Assembly (NCBI GenBank): GCA_012839665.1
Contig: DUMX01000271.1
Coordinates: forward strand, 1 to 6,175
Direction: 5' to 3'
DNA length: 6,175 nt
DNA from: Gelria sp.
GTDB taxonomy: Bacteria; Bacillota; Syntrophomonadia; Syntrophomonadales; Syntrophomonadaceae
In this document: positions 1 through 5,615 of the stretch, piece after piece
How positions within the stretch are numbered: position 1 is the first letter of the stretch
How the letters are laid out: each line of letters opens with the position of its first letter
The notes under the pieces: generated by a model
Database searches by the model: none
What the model saw: only the letters and a program-made list of their open reading frames with translations
Told to the model about the DNA's origin: nothing
Position numbers and translations under genes: made by a program

Positions 1-14
1 GACTGGCCAAGCTT

Positions 15-22
15 AGAGGAGG
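15..22 (+). promoter_or_regulatory. Ribosome binding site of aspS
   Basis: AGAGGAGG lies 10 bases before the ATG at 33 and is a near-perfect anti-Shine-Dalgarno match, which fixes that start. The 32 bases before the gene are too short to show a promoter or the upstream gene. Confidence 0.7.
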
Positions 23-32
23 AAACGGGTAG

Positions 33-1793
33 ATGAAAAGAACTCACAGGGCGACAGAACTTGATATAGATAACATAGGTGAAATAATAACCCTTAACGG
101 TTGGATAGATGGCAGGAGAGATCATGGAGGTCTTATATTTATTGATTTACGGGATCGTTCCGGGTTAATCCAGATTGTCTTTAGTCCAGAGGTAAACGAG
201 GAAGCCTTTCACCTGGCTGAACAGGTACGTAGTGAATACGTGGTAGCAGTTAAGGGTAAAGTTTGTCGGAGACCTCAAGAAACTGAAAATCCTAATCTGA
301 AAACAGGCAAAATAGAAATCTATGTAGAAAAAATGGAGGTTTTTAGTGCTGCTCGTACCCCACCTTTCTATATTGAAGACGGCATCGAAGTAGATGAAAC
401 CCTGAGGTTGAAATACCGTTATTTGGATTTACGTCGTCCTGAAATGAGAGACAATCTAATGCTACGGCACCGGGTTATAAAAATAATGCGCGATTTTCTT
501 GATAGTAATGGTTTTTTGGAAATAGAAACTCCTATACTTACTAAAAGTACTCCCGAAGGGGCGAGAGATTACCTGGTTCCCAGCCGGGTTCACCCGGGGC
601 AATTTTTTGCTCTGCCACAGTCACCGCAGATATTTAAGCAACTTCTTATGGTGGCAGGTATGGAAAGGTATTTCCAGATTGCCCGTTGTTTCAGAGATGA
701 AGACTTAAGGGCTGATCGCCAGCCGGAATTTACCCAACTAGATATGGAAATGTCTTTTGTCGATGAGGAAGATATCTTTACTCTGATAGAGCAACTAATG
801 CAGGAGATTTTTGCAGGTGCAACTTCTCAACAGGTTAGTACACCTTTTCCACGCCTGTCTTATGACGAAGCTATGGAGAAATATGGTAGTGACCATCCCG
901 ATTTACGTTTTGGCCTGGAAATTAAGGATATCAGCGAAATTGTTAAGGATGCAGAATTTAAGGTTTTTTATTCGGCAGTTCAATCTGGTGGAGTAGTACG
1001 GGTACTTAATGCTAAAACTTGTGGCTCCTTTACCCGGCGGGAGATAGATGAACTGGGTGACCTGGCAGTAGAACATGGTGCCCGGGGCATGGCTTGGATA
1101 GTGGTGGGGGAAAATGAATTGAAATCTCCTATAACTAAGTTTTTTAGTGAGGAGAAAATGCAGCAAATACTTACGACGGTGGGAGCTGAACCTGGTGACT
1201 TACTGCTTTTTGCTGCCGACAGTGCCGATGTAGCAGCTCGGGTTTTGGGTAACTTGCGTTTAGAGCTAGGTAACCGGCTTGGGTTTATAGATGAAAACAA
1301 ATTAAATTTTGTTTGGGTGGTAGATTTTCCCCTGGTGGAATATGATGCAGAAGAGAAACGCTATGTAGCAGTACACCATCCCTTTACTTCGCCTCGGGTA
1401 GAAGATTTTGATTTGCTTGATAAGCACCCTGATGAGGTTAAGGCCCGTGCCTATGACCTGGTCCTTAATGGCACTGAAATCGGAGGGGGAAGTATTAGAA
1501 TACACCGTCGGGACTGGCAGGAAAAAATGTTCACATTATTAGGCTTAGGCCCGGAAGAAGTTGAGGAAAAATTCGGTTTTATGCTGGAAGCCTTCCAGTA
1601 TGGCACTCCTCCCCATGGCGGTATAGCATTTGGTATTGATCGCTTACTAATGATAATGTCGGGTAGGCATAGCATCCGCGACGTTATTGCTTTTCCTAAA
1701 ACCCAGAGTGCCTCCTGTCTCATGACTGAGGCGCCTTCTGGGGTAAGTACCAGGCAACTGCGGGAGCTGGCTCTGAAGATAAGAAATAAGTAA
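33..1793 (+). CDS. aspS: Aspartyl-tRNA synthetase (class II, bacterial type)
   Basis: Cytoplasmic enzyme that charges tRNA-Asp with aspartate using ATP. The 586 residues match the usual bacterial length of about 590. An N-terminal OB-fold anticodon-binding domain (about residues 15-105, GWIDGRRDHGGLIFIDLRDR) is followed by the class II catalytic domain. The catalytic domain shows motif 1 around 145-180, the QSPQ aspartate-site element at 196-199, motif 2 with FRDEDLRADRQPEFTQLD (220-237), and motif 3 GIAFGIDRLLM (530-540). A bacterial GAD insertion lies at about 290-420. GGGSIRIHRRD (484-494) belongs to the active site. Residue 31 is His within RRDHGG, a feature linked in Pseudomonas-type enzymes to non-discriminating AspRS that also charges tRNA-Asn. 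The other determinant, near residues 81-83, is ambiguous, so dual specificity is only an inference. The ATG at 33 has a strong ribosome binding site. Downstream lies 6S RNA and then tcdA, the same order as in Bacillus subtilis. Confidence 0.98.
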   Translation: MKRTHRATELDIDNIGEIITLNGWIDGRRDHGGLIFIDLRDRSGLIQIVFSPEVNEEAFHLAEQVRSEYVVAVKGKVCRRPQETENPNLKTGKIEIYVEKMEVFSAARTPPFYIEDGIEVDETLRLKYRYLDLRRPEMRDNLMLRHRVIKIMRDFLDSNGFLEIETPILTKSTPEGARDYLVPSRVHPGQFFALPQSPQIFKQLLMVAGMERYFQIARCFRDEDLRADRQPEFTQLDMEMSFVDEEDIFTLIEQLMQEIFAGATSQQVSTPFPRLSYDEAMEKYGSDHPDLRFGLEIKDISEIVKDAEFKVFYSAVQSGGVVRVLNAKTCGSFTRREIDELGDLAVEHGARGMAWIVVGENELKSPITKFFSEEKMQQILTTVGAEPGDLLLFAADSADVAARVLGNLRLELGNRLGFIDENKLNFVWVVDFPLVEYDAEEKRYVAVHHPFTSPRVEDFDLLDKHPDEVKARAYDLVLNGTEIGGGSIRIHRRDWQEKMFTLLGLGPEEVEEKFGFMLEAFQYGTPPHGGIAFGIDRLLMIMSGRHSIRDVIAFPKTQSASCLMTEAPSGVSTRQLRELALKIRNK

Positions 1794-1826
1794 ACATAAA
1801 TGCCAGAAATGGTGTATAGTAGCTTC

Positions 1827-1855
1827 TTGAAGAAGTATTTAATCTGTGCTATATT
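1827..1855 (+). promoter_or_regulatory. Sigma-A-type promoter of the 6S RNA gene
   Basis: A TTGAAG -35 box (1827-1832) is followed after exactly 17 bases by a TATATT -10 box (1850-1855). A TG one base before the -10 (1847-1848) makes it an extended -10. Transcription would start near 1862. It lies just after the aspS stop codon and points into the structured RNA, so 6S RNA probably has its own promoter while aspS read-through may also contribute. Identified by eye from consensus and spacing. Confidence 0.65.
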
Positions 1856-1884
1856 TTAGTTAGCAAAAGTAAACTACAAAAATC

Positions 1885-2066
1885 TTAAAACCCCTGCTGT
1901 GTACGTGTGATTAGCCGTTAAGTTTTTGCCAACACCAAAAACCAGGGAACCTGCCTCTGTGCGAGGCTGTATACCCACGAATATGGTGGGAAACATTAAT
2001 CGCACAGGAGGGTACCCACCTGCGACGCAGGTTTAAACTACGGCACCACGGCTCGGTGGGGTTTTG
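1885..2066 (+). ncRNA. ssrS: 6S RNA (SsrS / BsrA type)
   Basis: 6S RNA mimics an open promoter and sequesters housekeeping RNA polymerase. Three lines support the call. Position: in B. subtilis the 6S-1 gene bsrA sits between aspS and yrvM (tcdA), exactly as here. Size: the structured core is about 180 nt, or about 210 from the predicted start near 1862, the usual 6S range. Fold: a long-range closing stem joins AAAACCCC (1887-1894) with GGGGTTTT (2058-2065) and GCCG (1914-1917) with CGGC (2041-2044). A largely unpaired 5' strand (1918-1947) then forms one side of a central bubble. A terminal arm follows, with AACCTGC (1948-1954) facing GCAGGTT (2027-2033), CTGTGCGA (1957-1964) pairing with TCGCACAG (2000-2007), and an apical hairpin CCCAC/GTGGG (1974-1990). 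The mature 5' end may be processed from the longer transcript, so both ends are approximate. No covariance search was possible. Confidence 0.85.
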
Positions 2067-2071
2067 CTTTT
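2046..2071 (+). terminator. Probable 3' end / intrinsic terminator of 6S RNA
   Basis: A short GC hairpin, CCAC (2046-2049) with GTGG (2056-2059), is followed by a T-rich tract TTTTGCTTTT (2062-2071). The local stem is only four pairs. The G-run also pairs with the 5' end of the RNA, so the closing stem of 6S RNA may itself act in termination. Some read-through into tcdA is plausible because no separate tcdA promoter was seen. Confidence 0.45.
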
Positions 2072-2073
2072 CC

Positions 2074-2115
2074 GACTTTCGATATCTGACTTCTGATATC
2101 AGACTTCCGAAAATG
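2074..2115. repeat. Heptanucleotide tandem repeat, consensus GAYWTCN
   Basis: Five seven-base units follow each other exactly: GACTTTC, GATATCT, GACTTCT, GATATCA, GACTTCC (2074-2108). A degenerate sixth unit, GAAAATG, ends at 2115. Two unit types alternate, so GACTT recurs every 14 bases (2074, 2088, 2102). The array contains the palindrome TCTGATATCAGA (2092-2103). It fills the gap between the 6S RNA 3' end and the tcdA start and would be part of the tcdA leader. Short heptamer arrays occur between genes in several bacterial genomes, but function here is unknown. Confidence 0.6.
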
Positions 2116-2127
2116 GTGGTATATTTG

Positions 2128-2817
2128 ATGCAGGAAGTGTTTTCCAGGACGGCAGCATTACTTGGCAATGAAGGGATTAGAAAATTACAGCAAAGCTCAG
2201 TGGCAGTTATAGGTCTGGGTGGAGTAGGTTCTTATGCTGTAGAGGCTATAGCCCGTTGCGGTGTAGGGACGATAATTGTAGTTGATGCTGACCAGATTGA
2301 AACCAGCAATATTAATCGTCAACTTCTGGCACTACATTCTACCTTGGGTCAATATAAAACTGATGTGGTAGCTACCCGTTTACATGATATAAATCCGATG
2401 CTAAAAATTTCTAAACATATCTGTAGATATAACCACCAGACTAGTAATCAGATTTTAGCGGAAGAGCCCGATTATGTTATAGATGCTATTGATTCCCTAC
2501 CTGATAAGATTCATCTCATTAAATCCTGCCTAGAGAATAATATTCCCATAGTAAGTTCCATGGGTGCAGCACTTAGACTTGACCCCGGTATGTTGAGAGT
2601 AGCGGATATTAAGGATAGCCAGGTTTGTCCTATGGCACGCCGCTTAAGAAGGAAATTGCATAAAGAAAACATATACTCAGGATTCAAGGTGGTGTTTTCC
2701 CTGGAGCCACCACTTAAACCGGCTGATGACAATACCGAATTGGGAAGCATAGTTACGGTTCCGGCTACTGCCGGCTTACTTCTGGCTTCGGTAGTTATTA
2801 ACGACCTACTGGTTTAA
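2128..2817 (+). CDS. tcdA: tRNA threonylcarbamoyladenosine dehydratase (TcdA/YrvM, E1-like)
   Basis: ATP-dependent dehydratase that converts t6A37 of ANN-decoding tRNAs to cyclic ct6A. It belongs to the ThiF/MoeB/E1-like superfamily and acts in the cytoplasm. The 229-residue product shows the nucleotide-binding loop GLGGVG (29-34), the strand-end acidic residues VVDAD (51-55), the family signature NINRQ (61-65), DAIDS (119-123) and SSMGAA (143-148). No CxxC zinc pairs typical of MoeB/ThiF are visible, which favours TcdA. Position after aspS and 6S RNA matches yrvM of B. subtilis. I chose the ATG at 2128 (MQEVFSRTAALLGNEG), which aligns with family N-termini and has GGTGG at 2115-2119 upstream. 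A longer reading from the ATG at 2056 would run through the 6S RNA terminator and the heptamer repeat and is unlikely. The length is slightly short of the roughly 250 residues common in the family, through a shorter C-terminus. Confidence 0.93.
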   Translation: MQEVFSRTAALLGNEGIRKLQQSSVAVIGLGGVGSYAVEAIARCGVGTIIVVDADQIETSNINRQLLALHSTLGQYKTDVVATRLHDINPMLKISKHICRYNHQTSNQILAEEPDYVIDAIDSLPDKIHLIKSCLENNIPIVSSMGAALRLDPGMLRVADIKDSQVCPMARRLRRKLHKENIYSGFKVVFSLEPPLKPADDNTELGSIVTVPATAGLLLASVVINDLLV

Positions 2818-2841
2818 GAATAGGGCAAGGGAGAGAAGTAA

Positions 2842-3120
2842 ATGCGACCAAATCAGAATTTGATTATGCAAATATACCATACTATGTTGGAACACTTCGG
2901 ACCCAGAGGATGGTGGTATGGAGATGAAGACATCTCTTACCAGGAAATGCAAAGATATTTACAGAGCCAGGTACCCCCTGAACACTACATCTATAATGAA
3001 TATCATGCACTGCTGGTAGGAGTTGGCGCCATTTATTGCAAGAAGAACAGACCCCATTGCAGTAAATGTCCCCTGCTAAATTTATGTAAATATTTGACTT
3101 ACTTGCAGGAAAAACACTGA
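2842..3120 (+). CDS. Internally deleted endonuclease III-like protein retaining the [4Fe-4S] motif
   Basis: A 92-residue product that resembles the two ends of HhH-GPD/endonuclease III-like DNA glycosylases of roughly 210-230 residues. Residues 8-27 (IMQIYHTMLEHFGPRGWWYG) match the N-terminal helix region. Residues 31-92 match the C-terminal region, with a conserved YNEYHALLV segment (51-59) followed by Cys66-x6-Cys73-x2-Cys76-x5-Cys82, the exact spacing of the EndoIII iron-sulfur loop. The middle, about 130 residues holding the helix-hairpin-helix and catalytic aspartate, is absent without any frame break. Base-excision activity is therefore not expected. The start is good: AAGGGAGAG (2827-2835) lies 6 bases before the ATG, 24 bases after the tcdA stop. 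The stop touches the ribosome binding site of the next gene, so it is probably co-transcribed. It could be a decaying remnant or a repurposed small Fe-S protein. The family assignment is from recognised motifs, and the deletion is inferred from remembered family architecture. Confidence 0.75.
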   Translation: MRPNQNLIMQIYHTMLEHFGPRGWWYGDEDISYQEMQRYLQSQVPPEHYIYNEYHALLVGVGAIYCKKNRPHCSKCPLLNLCKYLTYLQEKH

Positions 3121-3127
3121 AGGAGGT
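3120..3127 (+). promoter_or_regulatory. Ribosome binding site deciding the paaK start
   Basis: AAGGAGGT overlaps the last base of the preceding TGA stop and sits 7 bases before the ATG at 3135. The nearer ATG at 3131 would give only a six-codon frame ending in TAA, so 3135 is the real start. The overlap suggests translational coupling with the upstream gene. Confidence 0.75.
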
Positions 3128-3134
3128 AGAATGA

Positions 3135-4436
3135 ATGTTATACTGGGATAAAGAAAAAGAATGTATGTCCCGTAAAGAACTGGAAGAACTTCAGCTTAGA
3201 AGGTTGAAGGAAACAGTTTATCGGGTTTATGCTTTTGTTCCTGCTTATAGAAACAAAATGGATCAGGCTGGAGTTAAACCTGAAGATATCAAAACTCTGA
3301 GGGATTTACAGAAACTACCCTTTACTACCAAACAGGATTTACGAGATAATTACCCATTTGGTTTGTTTGCTCTGCCCATGAGTGAGGTAGTGAGAATTCA
3401 TTCCTCTTCAGGTACTACCGGTAAACCTACTGTAGTTGGCTATTCTAAAAAGGATATTGATATCTGGTCAGAATTAATGGCTCGAGCCCTTACCAGTGCA
3501 GGGGCAACCCGTTATTCAGTAATTCAAAATGCTTATGGATATGGGTTATTTACCGGGGGGTTAGGTGTTCATTATGGGGCTGAAAAGATAGCTGCTTCGG
3601 TAATACCCAGTTCTGGTGGCAACACCAGGAGACAGATAATGCTGATGCAGGACTTCGGAACTACGGTATTAACCTGTACACCCTCTTATGCCTTATTTAT
3701 GTATGAAGTTATGGAAGAAATGGCGATAAAGCCAGTTGACCTGAAACTAAGGGCAGGTATATTTGGTGCTGAACCCTGGTCTGAAAACATGCGTAGGGAA
3801 ATTGAGAATAAATTAGAAATTGATGCCTATGATATTTACGGATTAAGCGAGATTATTGGACCAGGGGTAGCTATAGAATGTGCCAGCAAGCAGGGGTTGC
3901 ATATTGCCGAAGACCATTTCCTGGTAGAAGTGATTGACCCCGTTAGTGAACAAGTTTTAGATGATGGTAGTCAGGGAGAATTGGTCATAACTACTATAAG
4001 CAAAGAGGCTTTACCTATTATACGTTATCGTACCCGAGATTTAACCAGCCTTGATAAAAGTCCATGTGATTGTGGCCGGACCCATGTCAGGATGCAAAAG
4101 GTCCTGGGGCGGTCGGATGATATGGTAATAATCAGGGGAGTAAACGTTTTCCCCTCTATGGTAGAAAGCGTACTATTAAATATACCCGGCGTAGAACCAC
4201 ATTACCTGTTAATTGTTGACCGCAAAGACAATCTAGACCAACTAGAAGTGCAGGTGGAAGTCTCCGAGCAGCTTTTTAGTGATGAAGTTAGAAAACTGGA
4301 AGAATTAGGTGCTATAATTACTAAAGAGATGGAAAGTGCACTGGGTGTCAACGCCAGAATTCGCCTGGTAGAACCCAAGTCTATAGAAAGAAGCGAAGGC
4401 AAGGCAAAGAGAGTTATTGATAGAAGAAATATTTAA
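3135..4436 (+). CDS. paaK: Phenylacetate-CoA ligase (AMP-forming)
   Basis: Cytoplasmic adenylate-forming enzyme that joins phenylacetate or a related aryl acid to CoA through an acyl-AMP intermediate. The 433 residues match the PaaK length of about 430-440. Visible motifs are the ATP-binding loop SSSGTTGKP (90-98), QNAYGYGLFTGG (131-142), the A5-type YGLSE (235-239), YRTRDL with Asp302 (298-303), a CDCGRT element (311-316), the hinge region GRSDDMVIIRGVNVFP (325-340), and the C-terminal RSEGKAKRV with the likely catalytic Lys423. In anaerobes such enzymes usually handle arylacetates arising from aromatic amino acid degradation, often beside indolepyruvate oxidoreductase. That partner is not in this window, so the exact substrate is an inference. 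The TAA stop overlaps the ribosome binding site of the following ACT gene, which marks the two as one unit. Confidence 0.95.
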   Translation: MLYWDKEKECMSRKELEELQLRRLKETVYRVYAFVPAYRNKMDQAGVKPEDIKTLRDLQKLPFTTKQDLRDNYPFGLFALPMSEVVRIHSSSGTTGKPTVVGYSKKDIDIWSELMARALTSAGATRYSVIQNAYGYGLFTGGLGVHYGAEKIAASVIPSSGGNTRRQIMLMQDFGTTVLTCTPSYALFMYEVMEEMAIKPVDLKLRAGIFGAEPWSENMRREIENKLEIDAYDIYGLSEIIGPGVAIECASKQGLHIAEDHFLVEVIDPVSEQVLDDGSQGELVITTISKEALPIIRYRTRDLTSLDKSPCDCGRTHVRMQKVLGRSDDMVIIRGVNVFPSMVESVLLNIPGVEPHYLLIVDRKDNLDQLEVQVEVSEQLFSDEVRKLEELGAIITKEMESALGVNARIRLVEPKSIERSEGKAKRVIDRRNI

Positions 4437-4442
4437 GGAGGT
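4435..4442 (+). promoter_or_regulatory. Ribosome binding site of the ACT-domain gene
   Basis: AAGGAGGT begins inside the paaK TAA stop and lies 7 bases before the ATG at 4450. It selects this start over an in-frame ATG at 4417 inside paaK. The 11-base stretch AAGGAGGTAGA is identical to that before paaK (3120-3130). Confidence 0.7.
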
Positions 4443-4449
4443 AGACAAT

Positions 4450-4878
4450 ATGGCCAAACAAATATCAGTTTTTCTAGAAAATAAGGCAGGCCGTCTCTCC
4501 CATGTTACCCGAGTTCTCGGGGATGCTGGAATAAACATCAGAGCCCTCTCCATTGCCGATACATCCGATTTTGGAATTCTACGTATTATTGTTAACGACC
4601 CGGCCCGGGCCTACCGCATACTAAAGGATGCCGGCTTTACGGTTAGCGAAACTGAGGTTATAGCTGTTCAGGTATCTGATACACCTGGAGGTTTGGCGGC
4701 GGTACTGGAGCAAATGTCGGAAGCTAACCTTAATATTGAGTATTTATATGCTTTTTTGGGTACAGCGGAAAACGATGCTCTGGTAGTTTTTAAAGTAGAG
4801 GATATAGATAAAGCGTGTTCTACTTTTAAAGAAAAGGGGATAAAGTTTATTGACGAGAAACAGCTTTATGAGCTGTAG
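4450..4878 (+). CDS. Tandem ACT-domain protein, probable ligand sensor paired with PaaK
   Basis: A 142-residue soluble protein made of two ACT domains, about residues 2-66 and 71-140. Each opens with a beta strand and a turn carrying the usual ligand-site pattern: ENKAGRL (10-16) followed by AGINIRALS (26-34) in the first, and DTPGGLA (77-83) followed by ANLNIEYLY (92-100) in the second. No catalytic domain is attached. ACT domains generally bind amino acids or related small molecules and regulate partner enzymes. Free-standing tandem-ACT proteins next to phenylacetate-CoA ligase genes are common in anaerobic bacteria and archaea. I infer, without proof, that it senses an aromatic amino acid or aryl acid and modulates PaaK or the pathway. 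It starts 13 bases after the paaK stop and is followed directly by a strong hairpin, so it ends the operon. Confidence 0.9.
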   Translation: MAKQISVFLENKAGRLSHVTRVLGDAGINIRALSIADTSDFGILRIIVNDPARAYRILKDAGFTVSETEVIAVQVSDTPGGLAAVLEQMSEANLNIEYLYAFLGTAENDALVVFKVEDIDKACSTFKEKGIKFIDEKQLYEL

Positions 4879-4883
4879 ACAAT

Positions 4884-4909
4884 TGGAGTGCCTTATTTAA
4901 GGCACTCCA
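4884..4909 (+). terminator. Transcription terminator hairpin after the paaK-ACT operon
   Basis: A perfect 26-base inverted repeat. The left arm TGGAGTGCCTTA pairs with the right arm TAAGGCACTCCA around a TT centre, with a realistic loop of four bases or more. It begins 5 bases after the ACT gene stop. The classic immediate T-run is missing; the nearest T-run is at 4928-4932. It may therefore be a weak intrinsic terminator or an mRNA 3'-end stabiliser. Confidence 0.7.
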
Positions 4910-5097
4910 GATATTAGTAATTTACTGTTTTTATCCTTCATATTAATTACAATCATCTTTAAATGATTATTCTATTAATCACATCATATCTGTACTAACA
5001 CTTCCATTAAACTATTTCTGCTTCTCGAACATTCTTATCAACATTTGCAGCTTAATTGTACCAATTTTCGCAAAATTTCGACGAGGGAGGTGAAATG
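4910..5097. other. AT-rich intergenic region before the membrane-protein gene
   Basis: About 190 bases with low GC and no gene. It should hold the promoter of the following unit, but I could not pick a convincing -35/-10 pair. Two small inverted repeats are visible: AATCAT/ATGATT (4951-4956 and 4963-4968) and AATTTT-CGC-AAAATT (5063-5077). The second lies just before the ribosome binding site GGGAGG (5085-5090), a possible operator or leader hairpin position. Confidence 0.35.
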
Positions 5098-5592
5098 ATG
5101 AAAAAGGTTATCGGTCTTGGCTTCCTTGTAGCAATATTATTCACAATATTCGTTCTATTACAAGACTATCTGGGGGCCAGTGCATTCTATATGGCGGCAA
5201 TAGCAATGGCTATGTTTACAGTACTGGGACCCCTGGGAGACTATTTGAAAACTGCTATTGCCTTGTTGATAGGGGTGGTTGTAGCATTGGCTGGTATGAT
5301 AATGCTGGCAGCTAAAATGCCCCTGCCACCGGATAATCTGCTATTTGTTGCTCTTGTTTCAGGTGTGTCGCTTTTCCTGCTGGTATTAATATCTACCACA
5401 GGTATGCGTATAGATGCTATGTTTCTAGGGTGGGCAGCTTATTTAGCTGCAGTGTTTGGCACTTATACTACTAACACTACAGCTATGGCAACCTTGGCGT
5501 TACCGGCTGCTGTAGGAGTCAGCGTATCTTTATTGCTGGGACTCTTTATGTCGCTCCTGGTAATGAAGATTGCAATGGCAGTAAATCAGTAA
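5098..5592 (+). CDS. Small polytopic membrane protein of unknown function, possibly DUF1097-like
   Basis: A 164-residue, very hydrophobic protein with about six predicted membrane segments (roughly residues 4-21, 26-48, 52-72, 81-99, 105-123 and 131-157), short polar loops and a Lys-Lys N-terminus. The segment MRIDAMFLGWAAYLAAVFG (103-121) recalls DUF1097 membrane proteins (YcdZ-like) in length and in the position of this motif, but I cannot confirm the family. No catalytic or transport motif was recognised. I chose the ATG at 5098 because GGGAGG (5085-5090) lies 7 bases before it; the adjacent ATG at 5095 would be only 4 bases away, and a TTG at 5056 lacks a ribosome binding site. The next gene starts 23 bases after its stop, so the two are probably co-transcribed and may cooperate at the membrane. 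Confidence 0.75.
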   Translation: MKKVIGLGFLVAILFTIFVLLQDYLGASAFYMAAIAMAMFTVLGPLGDYLKTAIALLIGVVVALAGMIMLAAKMPLPPDNLLFVALVSGVSLFLLVLISTTGMRIDAMFLGWAAYLAAVFGTYTTNTTAMATLALPAAVGVSVSLLLGLFMSLLVMKIAMAVNQ

Positions 5593-5615
5593 GCAGGGGA
5601 AAGGGGGGATAAGAT

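Noticed and set aside
811..996. 61-residue + strand frame inside aspS
   Set aside because: It lies fully within the aspS coding sequence in another frame, with no ribosome binding site or recognisable motif.
903..1723. Several - strand frames opposite aspS (903-1166, 980-1300, 1302-1505, 1451-1723)
   Set aside because: They are antisense shadows of a highly conserved gene. The products are low-complexity or unlike any family, and they overlap one another.
2092..2103. Palindrome TCTGATATCAGA as a regulator operator
   Set aside because: It is produced by the alternating heptamer repeat units, so it needs no separate explanation.
1911..2168. 85-residue - strand frame opposite 6S RNA and the tcdA start
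   Set aside because: It is antisense to a structured RNA and the tcdA N-terminus. The composition is not protein-like and the + strand explains the sequence.
2511..2750. - strand frame opposite tcdA
   Set aside because: Shadow of tcdA with no supporting start signal or motif.
3131..3151. ATG at 3131 as an alternative start or leader peptide before paaK
   Set aside because: It encodes only MNVILG before TAA and shares the ribosome binding site with paaK. It is too short to support, though a small leader effect cannot be excluded.
4202..4553. - strand frames opposite the end of paaK and the ACT gene
   Set aside because: Antisense shadows of clearly identified genes.
5025..5040. LexA-like half-site CGAAC before the membrane-protein gene
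   Set aside because: Only the left half resembles the Gram-positive SOS box; the matching right half GTTYG is absent.
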